Assembly (NCBI GenBank): GCA_019359545.1 | Contig: JAHHHB010000002.1 | Coordinates: forward strand, 124,001-188,000 | Reading direction: 5' to 3' | DNA length: 64,000 nucleotides | Source: Desmonostoc geniculatum HA4340-LM1 | Lineage (GTDB): Bacteria; Cyanobacteriota; Cyanobacteriia; Cyanobacteriales; Nostocaceae | In this document: one piece after another, positions 1 to 10,400 of the stretch | How the letters are laid out: each line of letters begins with the position of its first letter | How positions within the stretch are numbered: the stretch's first letter is position 1 | Program-made: the position numbers and the translations under genes | Notes under the pieces: generated by a model | Database searches by the model: none | Told to the model about the DNA's origin: nothing | Seen by the model: the letters and a program-made list of their open reading frames with translations, nothing else

Positions 1-3000
1 TTGCAATTGAATTTGTACATGACTAATGCGAGGAATTCGTTGTTTGAGGGCGATAAAGAAATCGGGGTCAATTAATAATTCGGCTTCATTGCGGATGCTT
101 TTTTGAATCTGTTGACGCAAGTCTTTAATTGATAATTCATCGGGGGCGCGATGAAATTCAAGTGCGGTATGAAAAGCCTCTAGTAAATGGAGATTTCGCA
201 CATCGCCAATAAAGATTGCTCCTTGAGTTGCCACAGCTTTTACAGCCCCTTCCAGCACTTCCAATAAGTAATCCAAAGATGGAAAATACTGGATGACAGA
301 ATTGATGATTACCAAATCATAAGCATTTGTTTCAATGCCATCAAATTGGTTAGCTGCACTAGCTTTTAAGGTAACTTTTTCATTGAGAGATTGCTGTTTA
401 AGATGTTGTTCAATATACTGCAATGCATCAGGTGAAAAATCTGTACCTAAATAATGCTGACAATGGGGCGCAATTTTAAACAGTAGTAACCCTGTTCCAC
501 AACCGATTTCCCAAATTCGTTGTCCTTGGAGTGACAAAATTTGGGCAACTGTTGTATCTCGCCATTCCTGCATGGCCGCTTGGGGAATGGCTTCTCCTGT
601 GTAGCTATCATTCCAACCTGCTAGATTCAGGGTTGGATCGTCGGTTAGGATTTGTTGTTGGGAGTAGCTATCGTTAAAAACTTGTTGCCACGACTCGATT
701 TGTTCAGAGGTTGCTTGGAACGTCTCTACATTTGTTGGCGTAGGTACAATATAAGCCAGCAAGCGTTGAGCGATCGCATTTTCTCCTTCCATAATCACAA
801 CTGTTTGCTGAATTTTCGGGTGTTTGGCTAATAAAGCTTCAATTTCACCCAATTCGATGCGAAAACCCCGCAGTTTTATTTGGTTGTCAATCCTTCCCAG
901 ATATTCTAAGTTACCCTCTGGCAACCATCTGGCTAAATCTCCGGTTTTGTAGACTCGTTCTCGTTCCCCTAACAATTCAATTTCGATGAATTTTTCGGCT
1001 GTGAGTTCGGGACGGTTGAGATAGGCACGCGCTAAACCAGCACCAGCAATACAAAGTTCCCCAGGTATGCCAGGAGGTAGCAGTTGATTTTGGTTGTCTA
1101 AGATGTAAATACGGGCATTGGCAATTGGCTGTCCGATTAATAAATCGCCAACCAGATCCATTTTTTTGGTTGCTTCGTAGACACAACACCCCACAACTGC
1201 TTCTGTCGGCCCATATTCGTTAATCAGTCTGGTATCTGGTGCATGAGTCAGCCACGGCATTATTTGGTTCGCGTGTAATGCCTCACCGCCTAAAACAAAG
1301 GCATTAACTCGATTCGGCATCACATCAGGATCGAGTTGCTGATTGAGTATTTCCAGATGGGAAGGCGTGATTTTAACTAGGGAAAGATGATTGTTGTGTT
1401 TGACGATATTTGCTAATGCTTCAATTTCTTGTTTTTCTCTTACCAAGGTGGTGGTACGCCCACAAATTAAAGGTAGGTACAGAGAGGTAATGGTGGCATC
1501 AAAGCTAAGGGAAGACTGTACGGGTGTACCTTGCCCTTGGGCTACTGCATAGAAATCTTTTGCCCAGTGTAAATAGTTACTTAAACCCCGGTGCGTTAGT
1601 TGTACGCCTTTGGGTCGGCCAGTAGAACCTGATGTGTAGATGACATAAACTAAATCATCAGGTTGACTGTAGCAATTTGGGTTATTTAGAGATTGGTTGG
1701 CAAAGTTATCTTTATCCAAACATAATACCTGCCGGGAGTGGGAAAGAGTTTCTTTATCCCCACTCCCCACTCCCCACTCCCCACTCCCCAATTTGAGTTG
1801 ACTATGGGTGAGCAAAACTCTTGCCCCACAGTCTTCGAGCATAAAATTAATTCGTTCTTGGGGATAATTCGGATCGATTGGCACATAAGCCCCGCCTGCT
1901 TTGAGGATACCAAATAAGCCAATGACCATAAAAAGCGATCGCTCTACACAAATCGCTATCAATGGATTATCTGGCAATTGTTGTTCTTTTTTCAGTTGCA
2001 ACAAATAATCTGCCAGTTGATTTGCTTTTTGATTTAATTCTTGATAACTCAAGCTTTGATCTTCAAACACCACGGCAATGTTATCGGGAGTTTCTGCTAC
2101 CTGTTGTTCAAACAGAGTCACTAGTGTCTGGTTTTCGGGATAATCAATATTGGTTTGATTCCAAATTCGCAGTTGCTGAATTTCTGCTGTTGTCATTAAG
2201 GGCAGCTTAGCGATCGCCTGTTGGGGATTTTCGGCGATTGCTTCCAGCAAAACTTCAAAATGTCCCGCCATCCGCCGAATTGTTGCTGCCTCAAATAAAT
2301 CGGTGGCATATTCCCACATACAATGCAGCTGGTTGTTCCTTTCGCAAAGATCCAATGTCAAATCAAACTTGGCAAATGGATAACTTTGCTCTAACCATTG
2401 AATATCAAGCCCTGATAAACTAACATTTTTCCCTGCCCCTTCGGTGTTTTGCAACACTATCATCACTTGGAATAAGGGGTTATGGCTCAAACTGCGTTCT
2501 GGTTGCAACTGTTCTACCAAATATTCAAAGGGAATATCTTGATGAGCGTAGGCATCTAAGCAAGTTTGGCGGCTTTGTTGGATTAATTCGTCAAATCCTT
2601 GCTCTGGCTTGATTTTGCTACGTAATACTAATGTGTTGACAAAAAAGCCGATTAACCCTTCTGTGTAGCTATGGGTGCGGTTAGCGATCGCAGTTCCAAC
2701 ACATAAATCCTCTTGGCGGCTGTAACGAGATAGTAAGATATTAAAAGCCGTCAACAAAGTCATAAACAAAGTCACGCCGTGTTTTTGACTGACGATTTTG
2801 AGTTTCTGAGTCAGTTCGCTGCTGAGGCAATATTCCTCGCGTCCACCTTGGTAACTTTGCTGCGCTGGGCGGGGATAATCGGTAGGCAAATCTAGCAATC
2901 GGGGAGCATCGCCTAGTTGTTGTTTCCAGTAATTTTCCTGACTTGCTAAAATTTCTCCTTGTAACCAACTACGCTGCCAAGCTGCATAATCGCTATACTG

Positions 3001-6000
3001 AATCGGCAATGGTGGCAAATTCGGAGTATTTCCCGCAGCAAAAGCAGCATAAGCTTGTTCCCATTCGCGCTTAAATATCCCCATTGACCAGCCATCACTG
3101 ATAATGTGGTGCATATTCAAAAGCAGGATATTTTTCTCTTGGCTTAATTGCAGCAGTTTCGCTTTGAACAGAGGACCGGTATTTAAATCGAAGGGTTCTT
3201 GGGCGTGAATATCTGATAATCGTTGTACAGTTTCTGCTTGCGTGTGGCGATCGAGATGCTGTAAATCTGCAATAGCCAGCACTTCCATATCTTCTGCATT
3301 TTGAACGACTAGTTGGGCTTCTCCTGACAGCGCCGGAAAGTAGGTGCACAGAATGGTATGGCGTTGGAGGAGATACTCAAAACTTCCCCGCAACGCATCT
3401 ATATTCAACTTGCCATCAAGTTGCAGCGCTGTTGACATATTGTAGGTAGCCGAGGTTCCGGTGCCTTCAAGCTGGGCTAAAAACCAAAGTCTTGATTGGG
3501 CAAAAGACAGAGTTTTGGGTTGATTTTCTGGCTGAGGTGTGATGATTCCCGAAGTAGGGTAGCACAGCTGTGCTACCCTACCATCAATTTCTGTTGCTAA
3601 CTCAGACAAAAGACTCTGCTCAAATACTTTGCGGACAGGCAATTCCACCCTAAAACTATCACGAATCCGGGTAACTAATTGGGTTGCTAACAGAGAATGT
3701 CCACCCAATTCAAAGAAGTTGTCTCGACGACCAACAGACTTAGCTTTTAAAATATCTTGCCATAAACTAGCCAGCAATTCTTCTGTTGGAGTGGCTGGCA
3801 TTTCCCAGTTAGTTGAAGTGGCGATATCTGGTGTTGGTAATGCTTTCCGATCTAGTTTACCGTTAGGACTAAGGGGGAATTTATCCAGTACCAAAATCTG
3901 GCTAGGAACCATATAATTCGGCAGACGAATTTTCAGATAATCTTTGAGTAGGGTAGCACAGCTGTGCGCCCCTACTAAATTGACGGATTTCTCCGCCGCA
4001 GTGACATAACCTATTAACCTTGGATTACTATCAGCTTCATATAAAATTACAACAGCTTCTTTAACTGATGAATGTTGCAATAATAGCGATTCAATTTCAC
4101 CCAATTCAATGCGGAAGCCCCGTAATTTAACTTGATCGTCAATGCGACCGAGATATTCAAGGTTTCCATCATTTCCCCATTTTGCTAAGTCGCCAGTTTT
4201 GTAAATTCGCTCAATTTTCCCGAAGAATTCAACTTCAATAAATTTTTCGGCGGTAGTTTCAGGACGATTGAGATAGCCTCTTGCCAAACCTACGCCAGCA
4301 ATGCACAATTCTCCAGGTATTCCTGGAGGTAGTGGTTGATTATGAGCATCTAAAATGTAGATATTAATATTAGCTAATGGTTTACCAATAGGGGGTTTTT
4401 TGCCATTAGGATGACAAATAGCGTTGCCTGTGGCTAGCGTAGCTATCGCTGCACCAACTGTAGATTCTGTAGGTCCATAGCCATTAAAGAAACGTCGTCC
4501 TGTTGCCCATTGTGCCACTAATTCCGCTGGGCAAGCTTCACCACCAACGACTATGGTTTGCAAATCTGGTAAGGCCGCTTGAGGTAATACCGATAAAACC
4601 GAAGGAGGTAATATAGTGTGGGAAATTTGGCGTTCAGCTAAGAAATTAACTAAGCCTTGACCAGGTAACAAAGTTTCTTTTTTGGCAAGATATAAACAAG
4701 CGCCCGTGGCTAAAGTGGGAGCAATTTCAGCAACAGAGATATCGAAACTAAAAGAAGCAAACTGAAGAAAACGACTTTGGGGTTGAATTTGAAAATTGTT
4801 AACCACTGCTAAAGTTAAATTGGTCAACCCGCGATGTTCAATCATCACCCCCTTGGGTCTTCCCGTGGAACCAGAAGTATAAATTACGTAAGCTAAATTA
4901 TCAGGCGCACTTTGAGGACTGGGATTTTCTGTTAACTGTTCAGTAAAAATTTTCTCATCCAAACAAATTACTTGAGGAGAGTTTTCTAGTTCAGCTATGG
5001 GTAATTTGTCTAGAAGAAAACTTTGAGTTAGTAACACCGATGTTCCCGAATCTTTTAACATCAACCCAATCCTTTCTTGTGGATAATTTGGGTCAATTGG
5101 TACATAAGCACCGCCCGCTTTGAGGACACCGAGTACACCAATAATCATTTCCAAAGAACGATCAACGCAAACACCAATTAAAGTGTCTGGTTGAATTTGG
5201 TGATTTTGAATTAAATAGTGAGCGAGTTGGTTGGCTTTTTGATTTAGTTGCTGATAAGTTAAGCTTTGGGATTCAAACACCAAAGCAATATTATGAGGAT
5301 TTTTTTCAACTTGTTGTTCAAATAAGTCAACTAGAGTTTTGTCTTCAGGATATTCAGTTTGAGTTTGATTCCAGCGTTGTAGTTCTAGCAGTTCCACCGC
5401 CGTCATCAACGGTAGGGTATTTATGGATTGTCGGGGGTTATCAACAATTCCCTGAAGTAAAACTGCAAAATGTCCCACCATCCGTTGAATTGTTTCGGCT
5501 GCAAACAAATCAGATGCATATTCCCATTCTCCTGTCAAGCCTTGAGGAGTTTCGCGGAAAATCAGCGACAAATCAAACAGAGTTGTTGTGTTTTCCCACT
5601 TGAAGGGAGTTAGGGTTAATCCATTGGTTTCAATTTGTTGCTGGGTTTGATTTTGCAAGCTAAAAGCGACTTGAAACAGGGGATGATGAGAGAGCGATCG
5701 CTCTATACCCAATTCATCAACCAATTTCTCAAAGGGTAAATCTTGATGGTCGTAGGCATCGAGGGTTACTTGCTTGACTCGTTCAAGTAATTCTAAGAAA
5801 CTTGGATTTCCTTCGAGATTGGTACGTAATGCTAAGGTATTGACAAAAAAGCCAATTAATGGTTCATTTTCACGACGGTTGCGATTAGCGATCGCAGAAC
5901 CAACAACAATATCCTCTTGTCCACTGTAGCGCGAAAGTAACAGCGTGAATGCTGTCAGTAAAGTCATAAACAAAGTAGTTCCTGACTCCTGACTCAAACG

Positions 6001-6831
6001 CTTTAGCTTCTGTGTCAAATCTTGATCGATTTCTAAAAACTCGCTGCGTCCCCTAAAACTTTGAGTTGATGGGCGCGGTTTATCTGTGGGCAATTCTAAC
6101 AGCGGCAAAACTGCGGCTAATTGTTTTTGCCAATAATCGAGTTGTCTTTGGAGTACCTCTTTTTGTAGCCATTGTCTTTGCCAGTGCGCGAAATCAGCAT
6201 ATTGCAGCGATAATTCGGGTAAGGGAGACGCTTGGCCAGCGCAGAAGGCGGTATAAAGGGCGAACAATTCCCGGCGGAATATCTCCATTGACCAGCCATC
6301 ACAAACGATATGATGGATGACGAGCAATAGCAGATGGGATTGGTCAGTTAATTGCAACAACTTGACTCGCAGCAAAGGTGCGTTTGCTAAATCAAAGGGC
6401 TGTTGTAATTCTTCTGTAGCTAACTGCGTGGGTGTACTTAACTGGTCTTCTTCTGTCAATTGTCGCCAGTCCAGCACTTGCATTGTCAGTTTCAAATCTG
6501 GGTGAATTATCTGTATCGGCAACCCATCGACAACTGAGAAACTGGTGCGTAATACTTCATGACGTTGCACAATTTCGTTAATAGCTTGTTCCAATGCAGC
6601 TATATTCAGAAATCCGCTAATTTGCCAGAAAAACGGGACGTTGTAGACACAATTTTCGCCTTCGAGTTGGTCGAGAAACCACAGTCTTTGTTGGGCGAAG
6701 GAGAGAGGAAGGGGTTGTTGGCGCGATACGGGTGCTAAGAGTGGAGATTGCTGTTGCTTTTTGAGTTTTTGTAGGACTAATTCTCGTTTTTCTGGTGAAA
6801 GGGCTTCTAGACGTTTTAATATATCGCTCAT
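1..6831 (-). CDS. aptC: NRPS C-A-PCP-C-A-nMT (AptC-like), 3' end outside window
   Basis: Reverse-strand frame open from ATG at 6831 to the window edge, about 2277 residues visible. Order by motif: C (HHIVCDGWS, about 30-460), A (YTSGSTGRPKG near 654), PCP (LGGHSLL near 1040), C (MHHIISDGWS near 1240), A (YTSGSTG near 1735), then an N-methyltransferase inserted in the second A domain (IGCGTG near 2107). A C-A-PCP-C-A(nMT)-PCP protein is expected for AptC, which adds residues 4 and 5 of anabaenopeptins, the second N-methylated. My reading of the pocket is D-I-A-I-V-G-G-V-G for module 3 and D-A-T-K-V-G-E-V-G for module 4; the latter resembles Asn-type codes, so N-MeAsn is possible, but this is inference. 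Repeat-derived inserts lie at 1757-1790, 3554-3581 and 3948-3975. The symbol rests on architecture and context. Confidence 0.9.
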   Translation of the reverse strand, partial: MSDILKRLEALSPEKRELVLQKLKKQQQSPLLAPVSRQQPLPLSFAQQRLWFLDQLEGENCVYNVPFFWQISGFLNIAALEQAINEIVQRHEVLRTSFSVVDGLPIQIIHPDLKLTMQVLDWRQLTEEDQLSTPTQLATEELQQPFDLANAPLLRVKLLQLTDQSHLLLLVIHHIVCDGWSMEIFRRELFALYTAFCAGQASPLPELSLQYADFAHWQRQWLQKEVLQRQLDYWQKQLAAVLPLLELPTDKPRPSTQSFRGRSEFLEIDQDLTQKLKRLSQESGTTLFMTLLTAFTLLLSRYSGQEDIVVGSAIANRNRRENEPLIGFFVNTLALRTNLEGNPSFLELLERVKQVTLDAYDHQDLPFEKLVDELGIERSLSHHPLFQVAFSLQNQTQQQIETNGLTLTPFKWENTTTLFDLSLIFRETPQGLTGEWEYASDLFAAETIQRMVGHFAVLLQGIVDNPRQSINTLPLMTAVELLELQRWNQTQTEYPEDKTLVDLFEQQVEKNPHNIALVFESQSLTYQQLNQKANQLAHYLIQNHQIQPDTLIGVCVDRSLEMIIGVLGVLKAGGAYVPIDPNYPQERIGLMLKDSGTSVLLTQSFLLDKLPIAELENSPQVICLDEKIFTEQLTENPSPQSAPDNLAYVIYTSGSTGRPKGVMIEHRGLTNLTLAVVNNFQIQPQSRFLQFASFSFDISVAEIAPTLATGACLYLAKKETLLPGQGLVNFLAERQISHTILPPSVLSVLPQAALPDLQTIVVGGEACPAELVAQWATGRRFFNGYGPTESTVGAAIATLATGNAICHPNGKKPPIGKPLANINIYILDAHNQPLPPGIPGELCIAGVGLARGYLNRPETTAEKFIEVEFFGKIERIYKTGDLAKWGNDGNLEYLGRIDDQVKLRGFRIELGEIESLLLQHSSVKEAVVILYEADSNPRLIGYVTAAEKSVNLVGAHSCATLLKDYLKIRLPNYMVPSQILVLDKFPLSPNGKLDRKALPTPDIATSTNWEMPATPTEELLASLWQDILKAKSVGRRDNFFELGGHSLLATQLVTRIRDSFRVELPVRKVFEQSLLSELATEIDGRVAQLCYPTSGIITPQPENQPKTLSFAQSRLWFLAQLEGTGTSATYNMSTALQLDGKLNIDALRGSFEYLLQRHTILCTYFPALSGEAQLVVQNAEDMEVLAIADLQHLDRHTQAETVQRLSDIHAQEPFDLNTGPLFKAKLLQLSQEKNILLLNMHHIISDGWSMGIFKREWEQAYAAFAAGNTPNLPPLPIQYSDYAAWQRSWLQGEILASQENYWKQQLGDAPRLLDLPTDYPRPAQQSYQGGREEYCLSSELTQKLKIVSQKHGVTLFMTLLTAFNILLSRYSRQEDLCVGTAIANRTHSYTEGLIGFFVNTLVLRSKIKPEQGFDELIQQSRQTCLDAYAHQDIPFEYLVEQLQPERSLSHNPLFQVMIVLQNTEGAGKNVSLSGLDIQWLEQSYPFAKFDLTLDLCERNNQLHCMWEYATDLFEAATIRRMAGHFEVLLEAIAENPQQAIAKLPLMTTAEIQQLRIWNQTNIDYPENQTLVTLFEQQVAETPDNIAVVFEDQSLSYQELNQKANQLADYLLQLKKEQQLPDNPLIAICVERSLFMVIGLFGILKAGGAYVPIDPNYPQERINFMLEDCGARVLLTHSQLKLGSGEWGVGSGDKETLSHSRQVLCLDKDNFANQSLNNPNCYSQPDDLVYVIYTSGSTGRPKGVQLTHRGLSNYLHWAKDFYAVAQGQGTPVQSSLSFDATITSLYLPLICGRTTTLVREKQEIEALANIVKHNNHLSLVKITPSHLEILNQQLDPDVMPNRVNAFVLGGEALHANQIMPWLTHAPDTRLINEYGPTEAVVGCCVYEATKKMDLVGDLLIGQPIANARIYILDNQNQLLPPGIPGELCIAGAGLARAYLNRPELTAEKFIEIELLGERERVYKTGDLARWLPEGNLEYLGRIDNQIKLRGFRIELGEIEALLAKHPKIQQTVVIMEGENAIAQRLLAYIVPTPTNVETFQATSEQIESWQQVFNDSYSQQQILTDDPTLNLAGWNDSYTGEAIPQAAMQEWRDTTVAQILSLQGQRIWEIGCGTGLLLFKIAPHCQHYLGTDFSPDALQYIEQHLKQQSLNEKVTLKASAANQFDGIETNAYDLVIINSVIQYFPSLDYLLEVLEGAVKAVATQGAIFIGDVRNLHLLEAFHTALEFHRAPDELSIKDLRQQIQKSIRNEAELLIDPDFFIALKQRIPRISHVQIQLQ
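1757..1790. repeat. In-frame 8-bp tandem repeat (ctccccac) inside aptC
   Basis: Four-plus direct copies of ctccccac, read on the minus strand as Gly-Ser-Gly-Glu-Trp-Gly-Val-Gly-Ser-Gly. It lies in the surface linker between the A2 and A3 core motifs of the second A domain and keeps the frame. The same GGGGAGTG tract type occurs between genes in Nostocales. Confidence 0.8.
3554..3581. repeat. 28-bp perfect palindrome in the PCP-C linker of aptC
   Basis: Begins gtagggtagcacag and ends with its reverse complement. It encodes the odd stretch RVAQLCYP just after the first PCP of AptC, before the next C domain. The same 28-bp palindrome recurs between genes at 37759-37786. Confidence 0.85.
3948..3975. 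repeat. 28-bp imperfect palindrome in the A domain of aptC module 1
   Basis: A hybrid of two arm types (gtagggtagcaca on one side, tgcgcccctac on the other). On the coding strand it reads V-G-A-H-S-C-A-T, directly before the LKDYLKIRLPNYMVP segment of the C-terminal A subdomain. Related palindromes occupy the same protein position in AptB and AptA2. Confidence 0.85.
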
Positions 6832-6938
6832 AATATTTATTGTGAAAAATTAGTTTTTAATCGAACCACAGAGCAACAGAGAACACAGAGAGAGACTTTT
6901 ACAAGTGATTTAGGATGGCTAAACTATTTGGCCTAACC

Positions 6939-7029
6939 AGGACTTACGCAAACAGTAGCCGAAACTCTGATTTTCGGGTAGGGGCAATTCATGAATTGCC
7001 CCTACATCCTCTAGTTTTGCGTCAGTCCT
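6939..7029. mobile_element. 91-bp MITE-like element upstream of aptC
   Basis: Terminal inverted repeats aggacttacgcaaa (left) and ttttgcgtcagtcct (right, one mismatch) surround a central palindrome gtaggggcaattc/gaattgcccctac. It fills almost half of the 204-bp gap between aptC and the NTF2-like gene. It is non-coding, so any spread would need a transposase acting in trans. Confidence 0.7.
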
Positions 7030-7035
7030 ACTAAC

Positions 7036-7416
7036 TTATACGGCTGGTCTAAAAAAGTAGCTGCGTCGAGTTTTGAACTTGCCATTTTCAAAAGAATACA
7101 CATCAGCAAAACGCTCATTAATTTGAGATCTATTCTTATGTATACCAATAAATTGTCCCCAGCAAGCACCATGATTATTGTCAATCACAATATGTTCAAG
7201 GTGATGTTCACCAGAGGCAATAATTCTCTCATACTGAAAAAATTTGAGTAGTTTATCTAGACCAATAAAAGGCTGATAACCTGGGCGTTCATAGATAATA
7301 TTTTTGTCAAAGCAGTTCACTAGTAAATTCCAATCAGAGGAATCAACAGCACAAAATAAAGTAACAATTAATTCCTTTTTGGCGGCAATATTTGACAAGG
7401 TAATAGTTTTCGACAT
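7036..7416 (-). CDS. NTF2/SnoaL-like small protein inside the NRPS locus
   Basis: 126 residues with the NTF2-like cone fold pattern: an N-terminal helical half (residues 1-60, with WNLLVNCFDKNIIYERPG) followed by strand-rich segments (HHLEHIVIDNNHGACWGQFIGI, RFADVYSFENGKFKTRRSYFF). SnoaL/ketosteroid-isomerase-like proteins bind small hydrophobic ligands, and some act as cyclases or hydroxylation partners. This one sits between aptB (55-bp gap) and aptC (204-bp gap, MITE-filled), on the same strand and probably on the same transcript. No role in anabaenopeptin assembly is known to me. It could be a tailoring or protective binding protein, or an unrelated passenger. The family call is moderate and the function is unknown. 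Confidence 0.65.
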   Translation of the reverse strand: MSKTITLSNIAAKKELIVTLFCAVDSSDWNLLVNCFDKNIIYERPGYQPFIGLDKLLKFFQYERIIASGEHHLEHIVIDNNHGACWGQFIGIHKNRSQINERFADVYSFENGKFKTRRSYFFRPAV

Positions 7417-7471
7417 ATTTTTAGTCCCTGGGATTTTGCACTTAGTATCATTAAATTGCTACATCTAATCA

Positions 7472-10400
7472 TCAAAACAGTAATTGTTGTGTCACTTCTT
7501 CCTCTGATAACCCATCAATTTCACCTAAAATCTGTGCTAGGGCATCATTTTCTACTTGTTCAATTTGTTGATTGATAACTTTTTGAGCGAGTTCTGCAAT
7601 GGTGGGATTTTCAAATAAATAACGCAGAGGAAATTCTATAGAAAAGGTTTCTCTTAATCGAGAAATTACTTGAGTAGCTAGTAAAGAATGTCCACCCAAC
7701 TCGAAAAAATTGTCGTGAATTCCAATTTGTTTTAATTTGAGAACTTCAGCCCAAATAGTGGCTAATTCTTGTTCGGTAGGCGTGCGGGGAGTAACAAAAG
7801 CAACCTCTAGATTTCTTTGGGAAGCATCTGGAAGAGGCAAAGCACGGCGGTTGATTTTACCATTAGAAGTTAAGGGGAATTCCTCCATAAATACGAAAGC
7901 AGCGGGAATCATATAGTCCGGGAACTTTGTCTTGAGGAATTTTCGCAGTAGGGGCGCAAGGCTTTGCGCCCCTACAGTTGATTGATTATCCTTGGTAACA
8001 AGATAGGCAACTAAAAGTTTGTTTCCAGGTTCATCATCCCGCACGATCGCTACGGCTTGCTTGATGTCAGGATGTTGATTTAAAACTGCCTCAATTTCTG
8101 CTAATTCAATGCGAAAACCACGAATTTTAACTTGGTTATCAATTCGCTCTAAAAATTCCAGATTTCCATCAGGAAGACGGCGGACTAAATCTCCGGTTTT
8201 GTAAAGTGTATCTCCCTCAACAAAAGGATTTGGAATAAATTTTTCACGGGTTAATGTTGGTTGATTTAAGTAACCTCTAGCAACACTCGCCCCGCCGATA
8301 TAAAGTTCCCCAGAAACCTGAATTGGAACTCTGTGTAAATCTTTATCTAGCAGGTACACTTTTCTATCGCCAATGGGTTTGCCAATGGGAATTGACTGTA
8401 AATTTTCAGGAATTTGTTTAGGAATTGGGTAACAACAAGTAAATGCTGTACATTCGGAAGGCCCATAGGCATGAATAATTTGCGTCTCTAGTAATATCTC
8501 TAAGGCGCGACGAACATGAGTTACAGAAACGGATTCTCCCCCAGTTATCAGTTGTTTAACCCCTAACAACCCTTCCGGCATTGTGTCAATCATGAGATTA
8601 AATAAGGCCGTAGTCAGAAACAGGGTGTTAACCCCTTCTTCCTGGATGATTTTGCTTAACTCTTCAGGTGTGGGAATTTGTCCTGGATAAAGCACACAAC
8701 GCCCACCATAAAGTAAGGGCGGCCAAAGTTCTAGAGTTAGTCCATCCCAGGAAATTGATGAATGTTGCAGCCAAATTTGTTGTGCATCAAGGTGAATATA
8801 ATCAACCCCAAACATAAAACCAATGAAGCTACGATGGCAAACTTCTGTACCTTTTGGTGTTCCTGTCGAGCCAGAGGTATAAATGATATAAGCTAAGTTT
8901 TCTGGATTAACTTCACTGAGCAAATTGTCTTCTTCATATTGAGCAATTATTTCCCAATCTGAACCCAGATTCGCCACAGTTTGACCACTGAGTGGGAGTC
9001 TATTTTCTAAATGAGTTTGTGTTAGTAAGATGGGTGTTTGTACATCTTCCATCATCAACGCCAGTCTTTCGGAAGGATAAGCTGGATCTAGAGGAACATA
9101 AGCCCCACCTGCTTTGAGAATAGCGAGTATTCCGATTACCATTAAAGGCGATCGCTCTACACAAATTCCTACCGCTACATCTGGTTTAACTCCCAGCGTT
9201 TGTAAATAATGCGCTAATTGATTGGCGCGGTTATTCAACTCCCGATAAGTTAAATATTGCTTTTCATACACAATCGCTACTGCATCGGGAGTTTTTTCTA
9301 CCTGTTCTTCAAATAAATTATGAATACATTTATAGTTAATCGAATCTATATTTTGATGATTTTCTTGCAGCCGTATTTGTTCCTCTTCGGCTGCACTGAG
9401 CAGGGATAATTGGGCAATATCTTGTTGGGGATTAGCTACCATTCCTGCTAGCAATGTTTGGAAATGTCCAATCATGCGTTCAATTGCCTGTTGCTCAAAG
9501 CGGCTGGTATCATAGATAATTCTGCCAGACAATTGTGATTCAGGATTAATCACCACCGAAAGAGGATAATTCGTCCGTTCAAAACAACGAATATGGCTAA
9601 TTTCTAAAGTTTTTTCGTTTTCCTGCTCAGCAGAATCTAGGGGATAATTTTCAAATACTAAAATACTTTCAAATAGTGGCAATCCTGCGGGAATATCACT
9701 CAGTGCTTGAATTTCTGCAAGAGAACAATAAGCATATTCTTCCTGTTCAAATCCTTGGGTTTGTAATTGCTTCAACCAGGGTAATAATTCTGTTTTGCCA
9801 CTAACTTTTAGTCGTATGGGGAGAGTGTTGATAAATAGCCCCACCATCGAGTCTACTTTCTCAAGAGTCGGTGGGCGACCAGATACAGTTGCACCAAATA
9901 CCACATCATTTTCTCCACTGTAGCGAGAGATGAGTAATCCCCATGCTCCCTGCACCAAATTATTGAAAGTTAAATGATGCTGTCGCGCGAAAGATTGTAG
10001 CTTTTCAGTGAGCGTTTGAGAGAATTGAAAATGTTGTTCATTATATATTGCTAGTCCCCTATTCCCTCCTAAAGAAGTAGGAGCTTCAAATCCCTGGAGA
10101 GTTTGTTGCCAAAATTGATTTGCCTGAGCAATATCTTGTTGTTGTAACCAATAAATATAATCTCGATAAGGGCGAGAGGGAAATAGGCGTAACTGTTCAC
10201 CCCGTTGATGTGCCTCATAGAAAGCTAAAACCTCTTTGAGGACAATTTGCATCGACCAGCCGTCAAAGAGAATATGATGATGACTCCAGATAAATTGGTA
10301 GGTTTGTTCTCTCAGTTGAATTAGGGTGAAGCGCATTAAGGGAGCTTCAGCAAGGTCAAATCCTTTTTGGCGATCGCTTTTGAGAAAATCCTCTAAACTT

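Noticed and set aside
977-6505. Short open frames on both strands inside 1-6831
   Set aside because: They are out of frame with the continuous NRPS reading frame that carries all C, A, PCP and MT motifs.
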